Shown: positions 7,372 to 16,958 of the stretch, in pieces
Numbering within the stretch: the first letter of the stretch is position 1
How the letters are laid out: each line of letters opens with the position of its first letter
The notes under the pieces: generated by a model
What the model saw: only the letters and a program-made list of their open reading frames with translations
What the model was told of the DNA's origin: nothing
Database searches by the model: none
NCBI RefSeq assembly: GCF_000576575.1
Contig: NZ_AWQS01000012.1
Coordinates: 1-45,048 of the forward strand
Direction of reading: 5' to 3'
DNA length: 45,048 nt
Source of the DNA: Intrasporangium chromatireducens Q5-1
GTDB lineage: Bacteria > Actinomycetota > Actinomycetes > Actinomycetales > Dermatophilaceae
Made by a program: the position numbers and the translations under genes

Positions 7372-8816
7372 GCTCGACGAGCGCCGATGAGATCCTCACC
7401 AGGCTGACCGCCATGCGGGCCCACGACGTGCCGACGCACGGTGGCCGCACGCTCGCCTACGTCTACGACTCCGGGCTGGCGGAGGCGGACGCGCTCGGCC
7501 GGGAGGTCCTCGCCCTCTGTGGCTCCACGAACGGCCTCGACCCGACCGCGTTCCCGTCGCTGCTGACGATGGAGCAGGAGCTCGTCGCGACCGCGGGCCG
7601 GCTCCTCGATGCCCCGAGCGGCTTCGCCGGGGTGGCGACGTCGGGCGGCACGGAGTCGGTGCTCCTGGCCGTCCTCGCGGCCCGCGACGCCCGGCCGGAC
7701 GTCGCCGCTCCCCGGATGGTCCTGCCGACGACGGCCCACGCTGCGTTCCACAAGGCCGCTCACTACTTCCGCGTCGAGCCGGTCCTCGTCGACGTCGACC
7801 CGGAGACGAAGCGTGCCGATCCCGTCGCGATGGCCGCCGCGATCGACGACTCGACGGTGCTCGTCGTCGCCTCGGCACCCTCCTATGCCCACGGCGTCAT
7901 CGACCCGGTCACGGCCATTGCGGCCGCCGCCCGGGACGCCGGAGTCCGCTGCCATGTCGACGCGTGCATCGGCGGGTGGGTGCTGCCCTTCCTGCGGGAG
8001 GACGAGCCGGACCAGGAGCCGTGGACCTTCGCAGTCGACGGTGTCACGAGCATCTCGGTCGACCTGCACAAGTACGGCTACACCCCGAAGGGCATCTCGC
8101 TGCTGCTGCACCGTTCCGCCGACCTGCGGCGCAGCCATTTCTTCGCGTCGGCCGGGTGGCCCGGCTACACGATGCTCAACACGACGATGCAGTCGACGAA
8201 GTCGGGAGGGCCGCTCGCGGCGGCCTGGGCGGTCGTGCGGCACATCGGGATGGACGGCTACCGGGCACTCGCCCGCCGGGCGCGGCAGGCCACCATCGCG
8301 GTCGCGGCCGCGGTCAGCGACATACCGGCACTGGCGCTCGCGGCTCGACCCGACGCGACGCTGCTCGCGATCACGACGGACGAGACGTGCGACGTGTTCA
8401 CCATCGCCGACGAGCTGCTGGCGCGTGGGTGGTATGCCCAGCCCCAGCTCGCGTATGGCGACCTCCCGGCCACCTTGCACCTCAGCATCAGCGCCGCGAC
8501 AGCGCCCTCCGTGCCGGCCCTCGTCGCCGACCTGCAGGCCGCGACCGACGCGGCGGCCCTGTCCGGCCCGGTCGCACCGTCGGAGGATCTCGTCGCCGCC
8601 GCGAGCTCCGTCGACCCGGCCCACCTCGACGACGCCACCGTCGCAGGGCTGCTCGCCGTCGCGGGGATGACCGGCTCGGGCGGGAGCCTCGCCCTGCCGG
8701 AGCGGATGGCGCCGCTCAACGCCCTCCTCGACGCACTGCCGGCCGAGCTGCGCGAGGCGCTGCTCCTCGCCGTTCTCGACCGGCTGACGCGTCCGCGACC
8801 GATCGGTGCGCACTGA
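7368..8816 (+). CDS. PLP-dependent lyase, sphingosine-1-phosphate lyase-like
   Basis: A 482-residue fold-type-I PLP enzyme of the group II decarboxylase/S1P-lyase superfamily. It shares the ATSGGTESVLLA block near 86-97, HVDACIGGW near 201-209, and VTSISVDLHKYGYTPKG with Schiff-base Lys235. These blocks are much closer to eukaryotic S1P lyase (DTHKYGYAPKG) than to glutamate or DOPA decarboxylases. The family reaction is retro-aldol cleavage of a phosphorylated sphingoid base to an aldehyde and phosphoethanolamine. No transmembrane anchor is visible, unlike the eukaryotic enzyme. About 80 extra C-terminal residues after the core have no recognised function. It is translationally coupled to the upstream GPH transporter. 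Confidence 0.85.
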   Translation: MSSTSADEILTRLTAMRAHDVPTHGGRTLAYVYDSGLAEADALGREVLALCGSTNGLDPTAFPSLLTMEQELVATAGRLLDAPSGFAGVATSGGTESVLLAVLAARDARPDVAAPRMVLPTTAHAAFHKAAHYFRVEPVLVDVDPETKRADPVAMAAAIDDSTVLVVASAPSYAHGVIDPVTAIAAAARDAGVRCHVDACIGGWVLPFLREDEPDQEPWTFAVDGVTSISVDLHKYGYTPKGISLLLHRSADLRRSHFFASAGWPGYTMLNTTMQSTKSGGPLAAAWAVVRHIGMDGYRALARRARQATIAVAAAVSDIPALALAARPDATLLAITTDETCDVFTIADELLARGWYAQPQLAYGDLPATLHLSISAATAPSVPALVADLQAATDAAALSGPVAPSEDLVAAASSVDPAHLDDATVAGLLAVAGMTGSGGSLALPERMAPLNALLDALPAELREALLLAVLDRLTRPRPIGAH

Positions 8817-8880
8817 TCGTCCCGGTGCCCCTCCCGCGCAAGGAGACGAGCCTCACTCCTGCTGCCGGGCCAAAGGTCCC

Positions 8881-8897
8881 GCCCCTGCCGCAGGGGC
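8881..8897 (+). terminator. short GC hairpin after the PLP lyase gene
   Basis: GCCCCTG and CAGGGGC form a perfect 7-bp stem with a 3-nt loop, 64 nt after the lyase stop, followed by TTCCGTT. It could be a weak terminator, or sit in the upstream region of the next exporter operon. Confidence 0.45.
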
Positions 8898-8965
8898 TTC
8901 CGTTGACTTGACGTGAGGCGCTGTCGCGTCCGGCGGCGGCCCACCACCCGACAGGGGCGAGCGAC

Positions 8966-9952
8966 ATGGCAGCGATCGAGGTCACGGGACTACGGAAGGT
9001 CTACGGAGGGGTGGCTGCGGTCGACGGTCTCGACCTCGTCATCGAGAGGGGCGAGGTCGTTGCGCTGCTCGGCCCCAACGGGGCGGGCAAGACGACGACC
9101 GTGGAGATCCTGGAGGGGTACCGGCGCCGGGATGCCGGCACGGTCTCGGTGCTCGGCCACGATCCGGAGACGGGTGGCGGAGAGTTCCGGGCGCGCATCG
9201 GCGTGGTCCTCCAGGAGGCCGGTTTCGAGGAGAACTTCACCCCACGCGAGCTGCTCCGCCTCCAAGCAGGCTGGTATCCGCACCCGCGGCCGGTCGCCGA
9301 GGTGATCGCGCTGACGGGGCTCGAGGAGAAGGCCGATGCCCGTGTCAGCACCCTGTCCGGCGGCCAGCGGCGCCGGCTCGACCTGGCCCTGGGCATCATC
9401 GGCGACCCCGAGCTGCTCTTCCTCGACGAGCCGACGACCGGCTTCGACCCTTCGGCTCGGCGCCGCGCGTGGGAGCTCGTCGGCTCGCTGCGTGACCTCG
9501 GGGCGACGATCCTGCTGACCACGCACTACCTCGACGAGGCCGAGCACCTGGCCGACCGGGTCGTCATCATCGACCACGGACGAGTCCTCGCGCAGGGCAC
9601 GCCGGACGAGCTGGGTGCCGTGGCGGGGGTGGCGACCGTCATCTCGTTCCGTATCCCCGAAGGGCTGGCTGAGGACGCCCTGCCGGCGATCGGTCGTGAG
9701 CGGCGGCTGGCGGGGAGCGTCGTCGAGGTGCGCAGCGCCACGCCGACGGCGGACGTCGCCGTGCTCGCGACCTGGGCCGTCGAGAACGGGTACGAGCTCG
9801 ATGGCCTCACTCTGGCCCGGCCGAGCCTGGAGGACGTGTATCTCGACCTGGTCGGCGAAGCGGACCACGTCGACCACACCGATGCGGCTGCCGACGAAGC
9901 CAGCACCGCGGCAGCGACGGGGACGAGCCGGAAGCCGGAGGTCGTGCGATGA
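8966..9952 (+). CDS. ABC-2 (DrrA-like) exporter ATP-binding protein
   Basis: A 328-residue ATPase. Walker A GPNGAGKT is at about 37-44, followed by the VLQEAGF Q-loop, the LSGGQRRRLDLALG signature near 132, Walker B LLFLDEPTTG near 153, and the TTHYLDEAEHL switch. After the core comes the DrrA-type C-terminal region ending in RPSLEDVYLDLVGE. A 40-residue Ala/Asp-rich tail follows. The family exports drugs, lipids or polyketides; the cargo is not predictable. The ATG at 8966 follows ACAGGGGCGAGCG. Its stop overlaps the permease start (ATGA at 9949). Confidence 0.9.
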   Translation: MAAIEVTGLRKVYGGVAAVDGLDLVIERGEVVALLGPNGAGKTTTVEILEGYRRRDAGTVSVLGHDPETGGGEFRARIGVVLQEAGFEENFTPRELLRLQAGWYPHPRPVAEVIALTGLEEKADARVSTLSGGQRRRLDLALGIIGDPELLFLDEPTTGFDPSARRRAWELVGSLRDLGATILLTTHYLDEAEHLADRVVIIDHGRVLAQGTPDELGAVAGVATVISFRIPEGLAEDALPAIGRERRLAGSVVEVRSATPTADVAVLATWAVENGYELDGLTLARPSLEDVYLDLVGEADHVDHTDAAADEASTAAATGTSRKPEVVR

Positions 9953-11598
9953 CCGTGCTGCTGCGACAGATTCGTCATGAGCTCGTCGCGATCTCCCGGA
10001 CACCGATCACCCTGGTGCTCTGCCTGGGGCTCCCGGTCGGGTTCTTCGTGCTCCTCTCGGCCCTCGTCGGCAACGAGGTCCTCGACGAGGCGCAGGGGCT
10101 GCGCCTCGTTCAGTTCTTCGCCCCTGGGAGTGCGACGTTCGGGATCGCCATGGCGACGTTCTCGTTCCTCGCGATCGCCTTCGCGGAGGCCCGGTCAACC
10201 GGCGTCCTCAAGCGGCAGGCCGGCTCCCCGGTCCCCGGCTGGGTGCTCGTCGGAGGGCGTCTCGGGGCGTCCCTGGTGCTCGGGCTCGTCTCGACCGTGC
10301 TCATCCTCGGGTCTGGCGTTGCCTTTTACGGCCTCGTCATTCCGAGCCGGTCGATTGCCGCGGTCCTGGTGACCCTGGTCGTCAGCTCGCTGGCCTTCAG
10401 CGCCCTCGGGCTCGCCCTCGCCATGCTGCTGCCGAACGTCCAGACCACGGTGGCCGTCACCAACGGCGTCGTCGTCCCACTCTCCTTCATCTCCGACGTG
10501 TTCATGGTCGGCGGCGCGATGCCGGGTTGGCTGGCGGGCTTCGGCTGGCTCTTCCCGCTCAAGCACATTGCGAGCCTGCTCCGTGACGCCCTCAATCCCT
10601 ATCTCACGGGCAGCGGGTTCCAGCTCGACCATCTTGCGGTCATCGTGGCGTGGGGTGTGGTCGGCGCGGTCGCCTCGGTCGTGCTGGTTCGCCGCCAGCG
10701 CGAAGGTGCCGCAGCGCGCCAGTCCTCGACGAGGGCACACGCCACCGCCGGTGACGCGGTTCCGCGGCGGACGGGGGCGCCCGCGTGGCTGGCGCTCGTG
10801 CTGAGCGAGGTCCGCCACACGCAGACGTCGCTCTGGCGCGACTGGTCAGCCGTCTTCTTCGCCATCGCCTTCCCCGTCGTCCTCGTCGCGGTCATCCCGT
10901 CCGTCAACGGGGGCGGCGACCAGCTGCTCGCCAACGGCCAGCCACTCGGCACGTTCTACGCCGCCACGATGGCGGTCTACGGTGCCGCCGTGACGGCATA
11001 CGGCAACATGCCGCAAACGCTGGCTGAGGACCGGGAGCGGGGCGTGCTCAAGCGGGTGCGTGCGACACCGCTGCCCGAGTCGGCCCTCATCGTCGGTCGG
11101 ATCGTCGGCGCCCTGGTCATCGTCCTCATCACCGCCCTGATGGTCGTCGCCGTGGCTGCGGCGCTCTATCGTCCTGCGCTGCCTCGTGGTCTGGCGGCCG
11201 CGGTCGTCACGCTCGTCGTGGCAACGGTGTGCTTCGCGGTGCTCGGCATCGCGGTCACGACCTTCGTCAGGTCGGCCCAGGCGGTCATCGGGGTCACGCT
11301 CGGGACGTTGCTCCCGCTCGCCTTCATCTCGGACATCTTCGTCGTCGGTGCGACGCTGCCGTCCGCCCTGGACCTGCTCTCCTGGATCTTCCCGCTCAGG
11401 CACGCGTCCAGCGCACTGACGCAGGCGGTGGCTCCCGATCTCGTCGGGTCAGGGCTGGCCTGGGGACACCTGGGGGCGCTCCTTGCCTGGACGGCCGTCG
11501 GTGCAGTCGTCGTCGCGCTCCGCTTCCGCTGGGAGGCCGTGGACTCCAGTCGGCACACGGCACGAGCCACTCGAGTCGAGCCTGTTGCCGCCCGCTGA
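9949..11598 (+). CDS. ABC-2 exporter permease, tandem two-domain fusion
   Basis: A 549-residue membrane protein made of two homologous ABC-2 permease halves (about 1-245 and 280-535), each with about six hydrophobic segments. Matching marks are GVLKRQAGSP and GVLKRVRATP after helix 2, and PLSFISDVFMVGGAMP and PLAFISDIFVVGATLP before the last helices. Usual DrrB-type permeases are about 250 residues and dimerise, so this single chain could form the whole membrane pore for two copies of the upstream ATPase. The halves are joined by an Arg/Ala/Thr-rich linker near 245-275. A terminator hairpin follows. Confidence 0.88.
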   Translation: MTVLLRQIRHELVAISRTPITLVLCLGLPVGFFVLLSALVGNEVLDEAQGLRLVQFFAPGSATFGIAMATFSFLAIAFAEARSTGVLKRQAGSPVPGWVLVGGRLGASLVLGLVSTVLILGSGVAFYGLVIPSRSIAAVLVTLVVSSLAFSALGLALAMLLPNVQTTVAVTNGVVVPLSFISDVFMVGGAMPGWLAGFGWLFPLKHIASLLRDALNPYLTGSGFQLDHLAVIVAWGVVGAVASVVLVRRQREGAAARQSSTRAHATAGDAVPRRTGAPAWLALVLSEVRHTQTSLWRDWSAVFFAIAFPVVLVAVIPSVNGGGDQLLANGQPLGTFYAATMAVYGAAVTAYGNMPQTLAEDRERGVLKRVRATPLPESALIVGRIVGALVIVLITALMVVAVAAALYRPALPRGLAAAVVTLVVATVCFAVLGIAVTTFVRSAQAVIGVTLGTLLPLAFISDIFVVGATLPSALDLLSWIFPLRHASSALTQAVAPDLVGSGLAWGHLGALLAWTAVGAVVVALRFRWEAVDSSRHTARATRVEPVAAR

Positions 11599-11628
11599 CG
11601 GTCACCGGTCATCCCGGCCCACCTGCAA

Positions 11629-11667
11629 CGGAGGGCGCCCATCCGACGATCGGATGCGCGCCCTCCG
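11629..11667 (+). terminator. bidirectional terminator between the exporter and sodA
   Basis: A long inverted repeat, arms 11629-11646 and 11650-11667, with 17 of 18 pairs and a 3-nt loop. It lies between convergent genes and could terminate both. Confidence 0.8.
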
Positions 11668-11684
11668 GCGGTGTTCGACGTGGC

Positions 11685-12305
11685 TCAGGCCGGGACGATG
11701 AGCCCGGCCGTGCTGCGTGCGCGCTCGAGGCGAGCGGCGACGTCCTGCCAGTTGACGACGTTCCACCAGGCCTTGACGTAGTCGGCCTTGACGTTCTCGT
11801 ACTGCAGGTAGAAGGCGTGCTCCCACATGTCGAGCTGAAGGACCGGGACCTGCCCGACGGGCACGTTCCCCTGCTGGTCGAACAGCTGCAGGATGTTGAG
11901 CCGCTGGCCGAGGGTGTCCCAGGCGAGGATGGACCAGCCGGAGCCCTGGATCGCGTTGGCGTTGGCGTTGAACTGCGACTGGAACTTCTCGAAGCCGCCG
12001 AAGAACTCGTCGATCGCGGCCTTGACCTCACCCTCGGGCTGGCCGCCGCCGTCCGGGCTCATGTTCTGCCAGAAGACGGAGTGGTTGATGTGCCCGCCGA
12101 GGTGGAAGGCGAGGTTCTTCTCGACGCCGTTGAGGGCGGCGAAGTCTCCGGACTCGCGCAGCTCCTCGAGCTTGGCGACGGCAGCGTTCGCGCCGTCGAC
12201 GTAGGCCTTGTGGTGCTTGTCGTGGTGCAGCTCCATGATCCGCGCGCTGATGTGCGGCTCGAGGGCTGCGTAGTCGTAGGGAAGATCGGGCAGGGTGTAG
12301 ACCAC
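11685..12305 (-). CDS. sodA: superoxide dismutase (Fe/Mn family)
   Basis: A 206-residue cytosolic enzyme that dismutates superoxide to O2 and H2O2. Metal ligands are the His in [10 protein letters not shown] (His27), the His in HINHSVFW, and the Asp and His in [12 protein letters not shown]. The GSGWSILAW block is typical of the family; Mn and Fe forms are hard to separate by eye, though GGHINH and DMWEHAFY are usual for Mn or cambialistic actinobacterial enzymes. The GTG at 12305 restores the normal [10 protein letters not shown] opening and has AAAGGA about 8 nt upstream. It stands alone, between terminator-like hairpins. Confidence 0.95.
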   Translation of the reverse strand: MVYTLPDLPYDYAALEPHISARIMELHHDKHHKAYVDGANAAVAKLEELRESGDFAALNGVEKNLAFHLGGHINHSVFWQNMSPDGGGQPEGEVKAAIDEFFGGFEKFQSQFNANANAIQGSGWSILAWDTLGQRLNILQLFDQQGNVPVGQVPVLQLDMWEHAFYLQYENVKADYVKAWWNVVNWQDVAARLERARSTAGLIVPA

Positions 12306-12391
12306 GTGTCGTTCCTTTCGTGCAGACAAGTCGGTTCCGACCACTCTATGCCGTGCATGTCGGGACCCGACAGGAGCCCTACCCAGCACGG

Positions 12392-12449
12392 CGCCCTCCA
12401 TCCACCGCTCCCGGCGGAGGGCGGTCGCGCGGGCCGCGGCGGCGGCCCG
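12392..12449 (-). terminator. hairpins downstream of the SNF2 helicase gene
   Basis: Directly after the helicase stop, CGGGCC (12430-12435) pairs with GGCCCG (12444-12449). Further on, CGCCCTCC (12392-12399) pairs with GGAGGGCG (12416-12423). Either could end the helicase transcript before sodA. Confidence 0.55.
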
Positions 12450-15400
12450 TCAGCCCAGGTCGAGCAGCGCCTTGATGTCGTCGGGACTGATCGCGCCGGC
12501 GAGCGCGCCCCCCTCGTCGACGACCCGCTGGAACAGGTCGCGCTTGCGCTCCTGGAGTGCGACGACCTTCTCCTCGATGGTGTCGGCGGAGACGAGGCGA
12601 TAGACGGTGACCGGCCTGCTCTGGCCGATCCGGTGGGCACGGTCGATCGCCTGCGCCTCGGCGGCCGGGTTCCACCAGGGGTCGAGGACGAAGACGTAGT
12701 CGGCCTCGGTCAGGGTCAGCCCGAACCCGCCCGCCTTGAGGCTGATGAGGAAGGCCGCCGACCGGCCGTCGCGGAAGCCGCGGATCACCTGCTGGCGGTT
12801 CGGCGTCGTGCCGTCGAGATAGCAGGTGCGCAGCCCGGCCGCCGCGAGCGCCGCCTCGGCCCGACGCAGGAAGCCGGTGAACTGCGAGAAGACGAGCGCC
12901 CGGTGGCCCTCCTGGTCGAGCTCACGCAGCCGCTCGACGAGCAGCTCGAGCTTGGCCGCCATCGCGCGCCCGTCGTGCTCCGGCTCGACGAGCGCGGGGT
13001 CGAGGGCGAGCTGCCGCAGCCGGGTCAGCGCGGCGAGGATGGCGACGCGGTTGGCCTCGGGGTCGGCGAGCAGCCCGAGGACGCGCTGCCGCTCCCGGGC
13101 GAGGTGCCGGTCGTAGACGTGCCGGTGGACCGGAGCGAGCTCGACCGGCACGACCTGCACCTGCTTGGGCGGCAGGTCGAGAGCGACCTGCTCCTTGGTG
13201 CGGCGCAGCATGAGCGGGCGGATGCGGCGCCGGAGCCGGTCGAGCAGCTCGGGACGCTCGCCCGACTCGATCGGGCGACGGTAGAGCTTGGTGAACACGT
13301 CGGGCCGCGGGTAGAGACCGGGCGCGGTCAGGGACAGCAGCGACCAGAGGTCCATGAGGGAGTTCTCGAGCGGGGTGCCGGTGACGGCCAGCGTGAACGG
13401 AGCACCGAGGCGACGGGCCGCGACGTGGGTCTTGGCCTGCCGGTTCTTGACGAACTGCGCCTCGTCGAGCACGACCCCGCGCCACGTGACCTCCTCGAAC
13501 GCCTCGGCATCGAGCCGGAGGATGGCGTAGGAGGTGACGACGACGGCCGCGCCGGCGATCGCGTCGGCGAGCGCCGTGCCGCGCTTGCCGCTCGTCTGGG
13601 TCAGCGCCACGACGGGGACGTCCGGCGCGAAGGTCTCGAACTCGCCGAGCCACGTCCCGACGACGCTCGTCGGGGCGACGACGAGGACCGGTCCGTGCTC
13701 CCCCGCCGCGACCTCACCGCGCTCGTGCGCCCGGGTGAGCGCGGCGATGACCTGCATCGTCTTGCCGAGGCCCATGTCGTCGGCGAGGATGCCGCCGAGC
13801 CCGGCGTCCCAGAGGGTCGTGAGCCAGTGGTAGCCCTCGAGCTGGTAGGGGCGCAGCGTCGCCTTGAGCCCGACGGGCAGGGCCGGCGGCTCGGAGTCGG
13901 CGATGGCCCGCAGGGCGTCGACGCTCGCCGTCCAGCGGGCGCTCTGCTCGTCGACGACGCCGAGCTGGACGAGCTCCTCCCAGTAGTCAGCGTGGTGCCG
14001 GCTGAGCCGCAGCTCGTCGCTGCCCGGGTCGGACATCTCCTGCGCCTCGGCGATGAGGTCGCGCAGCCCAAGCAGCTCGGGCTGGTCGAGGCGGAACCAG
14101 GTGCCCGACTCGAGCAGCATGATCTCGTGGCCCTCGGCGATGCCCGCGAAGATGTCGCGCACGGGCACCGACTCGCCGGCGACCTCGATCGAGACCTGCA
14201 GGTCGAACCAGTCGCGGTCACCGGTGTCCTCGGTGGACAGGTGGATGACGGGCGGCTCGACCGCCTCGTCGTAGGCCGCGAGCTCACCCTCGACGACGAG
14301 CGTCACGTGCTCGTCCGCCTCGAGGCCGGGCAGCAGCTCGTCCCCGAAGGTCGCGGCCGCCAGGCCCCGCAGCTCGACGGAGGGCCGGAGGAGGGGCACG
14401 CCGTCATCGCCCCATCGCACGGCACCCGGGACCGCGTGCACCGAGCTGGCCGCCGCGAGGGCCGCCTGCTCCGCCTCGCGGTCGCGCTCGCCGGCCCCGG
14501 AGAACCGGGCCGTGGCGAAGGCGCGACGCCGGCCGTCGTAGGCCATGCCGAGCTCGATCCGCACCTCGCCCGGCACGTCGGCGCGCACCTGCACGTGGAC
14601 GGTCACGGCCGCCGGCGCCACCTCGGCCGCCTCGACGGGCAGCGGCACGGTGGAGCGGACCCGCACCCGGTCGCGCAGCCCCGGTATCGCGGTCGTGAGG
14701 AACCGGGACCGCTCCTCGGCGGGCACCCGGATGCCGAGCAGGGCCTGCTCGAGCGCATCCGGCGCGAGGCCGAGCGAGGCCTCGACCGGACGCAGCACGA
14801 GCCCGTCGACGCCGTCGAGGACGACGCCGTGCACGGGCTCCCCGATGAAGATCCGGTCGGCCTCACCGAGCCCCGGCAGGTCATCGACGCTGACCCGCAC
14901 GACGAGGTCGCCCGTCTCGTCCTCGCGGGTCACGTCGAGGACCGGCCGGAGCGGCTCCTCGACGAGCGACACTGGCCCGGTCACCCCCTCACCCGCGAGG
15001 AGCTCGATGCCGGCGTCACGCGCCTCGACGAGCAGCGGCCACACCTCGGCACTCGCCCCGAGCAGCAGCGGCGCGGCCGCCGTGACATACCCGGCGCCGC
15101 CGGAGCCCGAGCGCAGCACCTCGTGCAGCCGGGCCATGATCCGCTCGTGCTCGGGGAGGTAGCGCGTGCCGCCCGCCCACCGCGGCAGGGCGTCATGCCA
15201 GGTCAGGCTCTGGTGCCAGCGCCGTGTGCGGGTCCACCGGCTAGGCCGCAGGCCGTAGGCGGCCTCGGGCAGGTCGCGCCACTGCGAGCGCCCACGGTAG
15301 GCGAGGTCGACGAACAGGCCCGCCGGCATGAGGTCGCCCTGCGGCTCGGGCCGGGCGACCGGCTCGCGCCTCCGCGGCTCGGCCGGACGCAGGTGCCCGA

Positions 15401-15791
15401 ACACCTCGGACCAGTGCGCCCCGGACAGGCCGTCGGCGGGCGCCACCGGCCCGGCGTCCACGACGATGCCGCGCGCCACGTCCCGCGCCGTGATGAGCAG
15501 GGCCACCGCGTGCTTGCAGTCGAACCCGACCGGGCAGCTGCAGTGGCCGAACCACGTGGTGCGCCGCCCGACAGTCTTGCTGTCGATGATCGTCTGGTAG
15601 GTCTGCGCCCCGCTGCCCTCGATGGTGCCGAGGATCATCGTGCCCTCGGGACGGGTCGCGAGCGAGCGGATCCGCTGCTGCGCGGCATACGCCTCCCCCC
15701 GCGCGAACGTGCGGGAGCCGACCTGCTGGCTGATCTCGGCGTCGGACAGATCGGCCACCCAGGTCGCCGCGCGCCCGACGTTCCAGGTCAT
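12450..15791 (-). CDS. SNF2-family helicase with N-terminal SWIM zinc finger
   Basis: A 1113-residue DNA-dependent ATPase. Near residues 83-95 is a SWIM finger, [12 protein letters not shown] (CxC...CxH). The middle 500 residues have no recognised motif. The SNF2 engine follows: motif I DDMGLGKT near 668, motif II LDEAQ near 775, TGTPLENS near 805. The RecA2 half has [17 protein letters not shown] and DRAHRIGQ near 965-1040. Such proteins remodel or translocate on DNA and the SWIM finger is thought to bind nucleic acid or protein; the bacterial role is unsettled. The ATG has no Shine-Dalgarno but follows TACGCT by 6 nt. It appears monocistronic. Confidence 0.92.
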   Translation of the reverse strand: MTWNVGRAATWVADLSDAEISQQVGSRTFARGEAYAAQQRIRSLATRPEGTMILGTIEGSGAQTYQTIIDSKTVGRRTTWFGHCSCPVGFDCKHAVALLITARDVARGIVVDAGPVAPADGLSGAHWSEVFGHLRPAEPRRREPVARPEPQGDLMPAGLFVDLAYRGRSQWRDLPEAAYGLRPSRWTRTRRWHQSLTWHDALPRWAGGTRYLPEHERIMARLHEVLRSGSGGAGYVTAAAPLLLGASAEVWPLLVEARDAGIELLAGEGVTGPVSLVEEPLRPVLDVTREDETGDLVVRVSVDDLPGLGEADRIFIGEPVHGVVLDGVDGLVLRPVEASLGLAPDALEQALLGIRVPAEERSRFLTTAIPGLRDRVRVRSTVPLPVEAAEVAPAAVTVHVQVRADVPGEVRIELGMAYDGRRRAFATARFSGAGERDREAEQAALAAASSVHAVPGAVRWGDDGVPLLRPSVELRGLAAATFGDELLPGLEADEHVTLVVEGELAAYDEAVEPPVIHLSTEDTGDRDWFDLQVSIEVAGESVPVRDIFAGIAEGHEIMLLESGTWFRLDQPELLGLRDLIAEAQEMSDPGSDELRLSRHHADYWEELVQLGVVDEQSARWTASVDALRAIADSEPPALPVGLKATLRPYQLEGYHWLTTLWDAGLGGILADDMGLGKTMQVIAALTRAHERGEVAAGEHGPVLVVAPTSVVGTWLGEFETFAPDVPVVALTQTSGKRGTALADAIAGAAVVVTSYAILRLDAEAFEEVTWRGVVLDEAQFVKNRQAKTHVAARRLGAPFTLAVTGTPLENSLMDLWSLLSLTAPGLYPRPDVFTKLYRRPIESGERPELLDRLRRRIRPLMLRRTKEQVALDLPPKQVQVVPVELAPVHRHVYDRHLARERQRVLGLLADPEANRVAILAALTRLRQLALDPALVEPEHDGRAMAAKLELLVERLRELDQEGHRALVFSQFTGFLRRAEAALAAAGLRTCYLDGTTPNRQQVIRGFRDGRSAAFLISLKAGGFGLTLTEADYVFVLDPWWNPAAEAQAIDRAHRIGQSRPVTVYRLVSADTIEEKVVALQERKRDLFQRVVDEGGALAGAISPDDIKALLDLG

Positions 15792-15797
15792 GGAGTG

Positions 15798-15803
15798 AGC
15801 GTA
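15798..15803 (-). promoter_or_regulatory. -10 hexamer TACGCT of a leaderless promoter (SNF2 gene)
   Basis: Minus-strand TACGCT, 6 nt before the ATG at 15791. Confidence 0.6.
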
Positions 15804-15858
15804 GGCGGACTCACCGACAGCACCACACGCTCGTCCACAGGTGCGTCGCGAGGGCCAG

Positions 15859-15893
15859 TGAGCGGCATACGGCCAGAAGGGGTATGCCGCTCA
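15859..15893 (-). terminator. hairpin built from an inverted pair of AGCGGCATAC motifs
   Basis: TGAGCGGCATAC (15859-15870) and its exact complement (15882-15893) give a 12-bp stem with an 11-nt loop, 2 nt beyond the stop of the quinone oxidoreductase. Position suggests a terminator for that gene, made of two copies of the recurrent motif (15861-15870 and 15882-15891). Confidence 0.75.
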
Positions 15894-15895
15894 GC

Positions 15896-16864
15896 TCAGC
15901 GGACGGTCAGCGTGACCTTCCCGGTCGCGCGGCGGTCGTCGAGCTCCCGCAGCGCCGCTGCCACGTCGGCGAGCGGGTAGGCCGAGCCGAGCGGGGGGTC
16001 GAGCCGGCCGTCCGCGAGGAGCGGCAGCAGTTCGTCCCACTGCCGCCGCACGTAGCCGGGCTCGCGGTTCCAGAACGCGCCCCAGGCGACGCCCACGACG
16101 CTCGTGTTGCCGAGGAGGAGCCGGTTGACCTTGACGGTGGGGATCTCCCCGGCGGTGAAGCCGATGACGAGGAGCCGGCCCTCGACGGCGAGGCTGCGGA
16201 GGCTGTCGGTGAACCGGTCGCCCCCGACCGGGTCGACGACGACGTCGACGCCGCGCCCCCCGGTCAGCTCCTTGACGCGGCCCAGGAAGCCGTCGGCGAG
16301 CACCGCCTCGTCGGCGCCGGCGGCCCGCGCCACCGCGCACTTGTCGTCGGTCGACGCGACGGCGATGACGCGCGCGCCGAGGGCCCTGGCGTACTGGATC
16401 GCGGCCGTGCCGATGCCGCCCGCCGCCCCGTGGACGAGCACCGTCTCGCCGGCCTCGAGCCGCCCGCGGCGGGTCAGCGCGAAGTGGACGGTGAGGTAGT
16501 TCATCGGCACCGCGGCGGCGGCCCGGAAGGACACCGAGTCGGGGATCGGGAAGACGAACTCGCTCGGCACGGAGACGGTCTCGGCGAAAGCGCCGAAGAT
16601 CGGGAAAGCGGCGACGCGGTCACCCGTCGCGAACTCGCTGCCCTCCGGCGCCTCCCGGACAATGCCCGCACACTCGGCGCCGGGGACGAAGGGCAGGTCC
16701 GGCTTCATCTGGTAGAGGCCCTTGCTCAGCAGTACGTCCGGGAACGACACCCCCGCCTCGTGGACCTCGACGAGGACCTCGCCCTCGCCGCGCACCGGCT
16801 CCGGGACGTCCCCGACGGCGACAGCCGACGGTCCGTCGAGACTCGTGATCCGGGCGGCGTGCAT
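15896..16864 (-). CDS. NADPH:quinone oxidoreductase-like MDR protein
   Basis: A 322-residue medium-chain reductase of the zinc-free quinone oxidoreductase (zeta-crystallin) group. The N-terminal GroES-like domain has VPGAECAGIV near 60-70 and no zinc-ligand cysteines. The Rossmann motif HGAAGGIG is near 144-151, and VDVVVDPVGG near 205 is typical. It would reduce quinones or enones with NADPH in the cytosol; the real substrate is not known. The start is secure: GAGGAG precedes the ATG by about 5 nt. It ends at the double-motif hairpin. Confidence 0.88.
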   Translation of the reverse strand: MHAARITSLDGPSAVAVGDVPEPVRGEGEVLVEVHEAGVSFPDVLLSKGLYQMKPDLPFVPGAECAGIVREAPEGSEFATGDRVAAFPIFGAFAETVSVPSEFVFPIPDSVSFRAAAAVPMNYLTVHFALTRRGRLEAGETVLVHGAAGGIGTAAIQYARALGARVIAVASTDDKCAVARAAGADEAVLADGFLGRVKELTGGRGVDVVVDPVGGDRFTDSLRSLAVEGRLLVIGFTAGEIPTVKVNRLLLGNTSVVGVAWGAFWNREPGYVRRQWDELLPLLADGRLDPPLGSAYPLADVAAALRELDDRRATGKVTLTVR

Positions 16865-16945
16865 GGCGGCTCCTCAGCTGCGGGGGCGGTGGCTGCCTCG
16901 ACCCTAGCGACGGCGGTGCGCCACCGCCGCGTGACGTCCGCCACC

Positions 16946-16951
16946 TAGGGT
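16946..16951 (+). promoter_or_regulatory. -10 hexamer TAGGGT of a leaderless promoter
   Basis: TAGGGT, then 7 nt, then the ATG at 16959. The GGAGGGG between them touches the start codon, too close to serve as a Shine-Dalgarno. Confidence 0.7.
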
Positions 16952-16958
16952 GGAGGGG

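Noticed and set aside
11229-15980. 1583-codon plus-strand frame over sodA and the SNF2 helicase gene
   Set aside because: The opposite strand encodes SOD and a full helicase motif set. The plus-strand product is a low-complexity shadow rich in Arg, Gly, Val and His.
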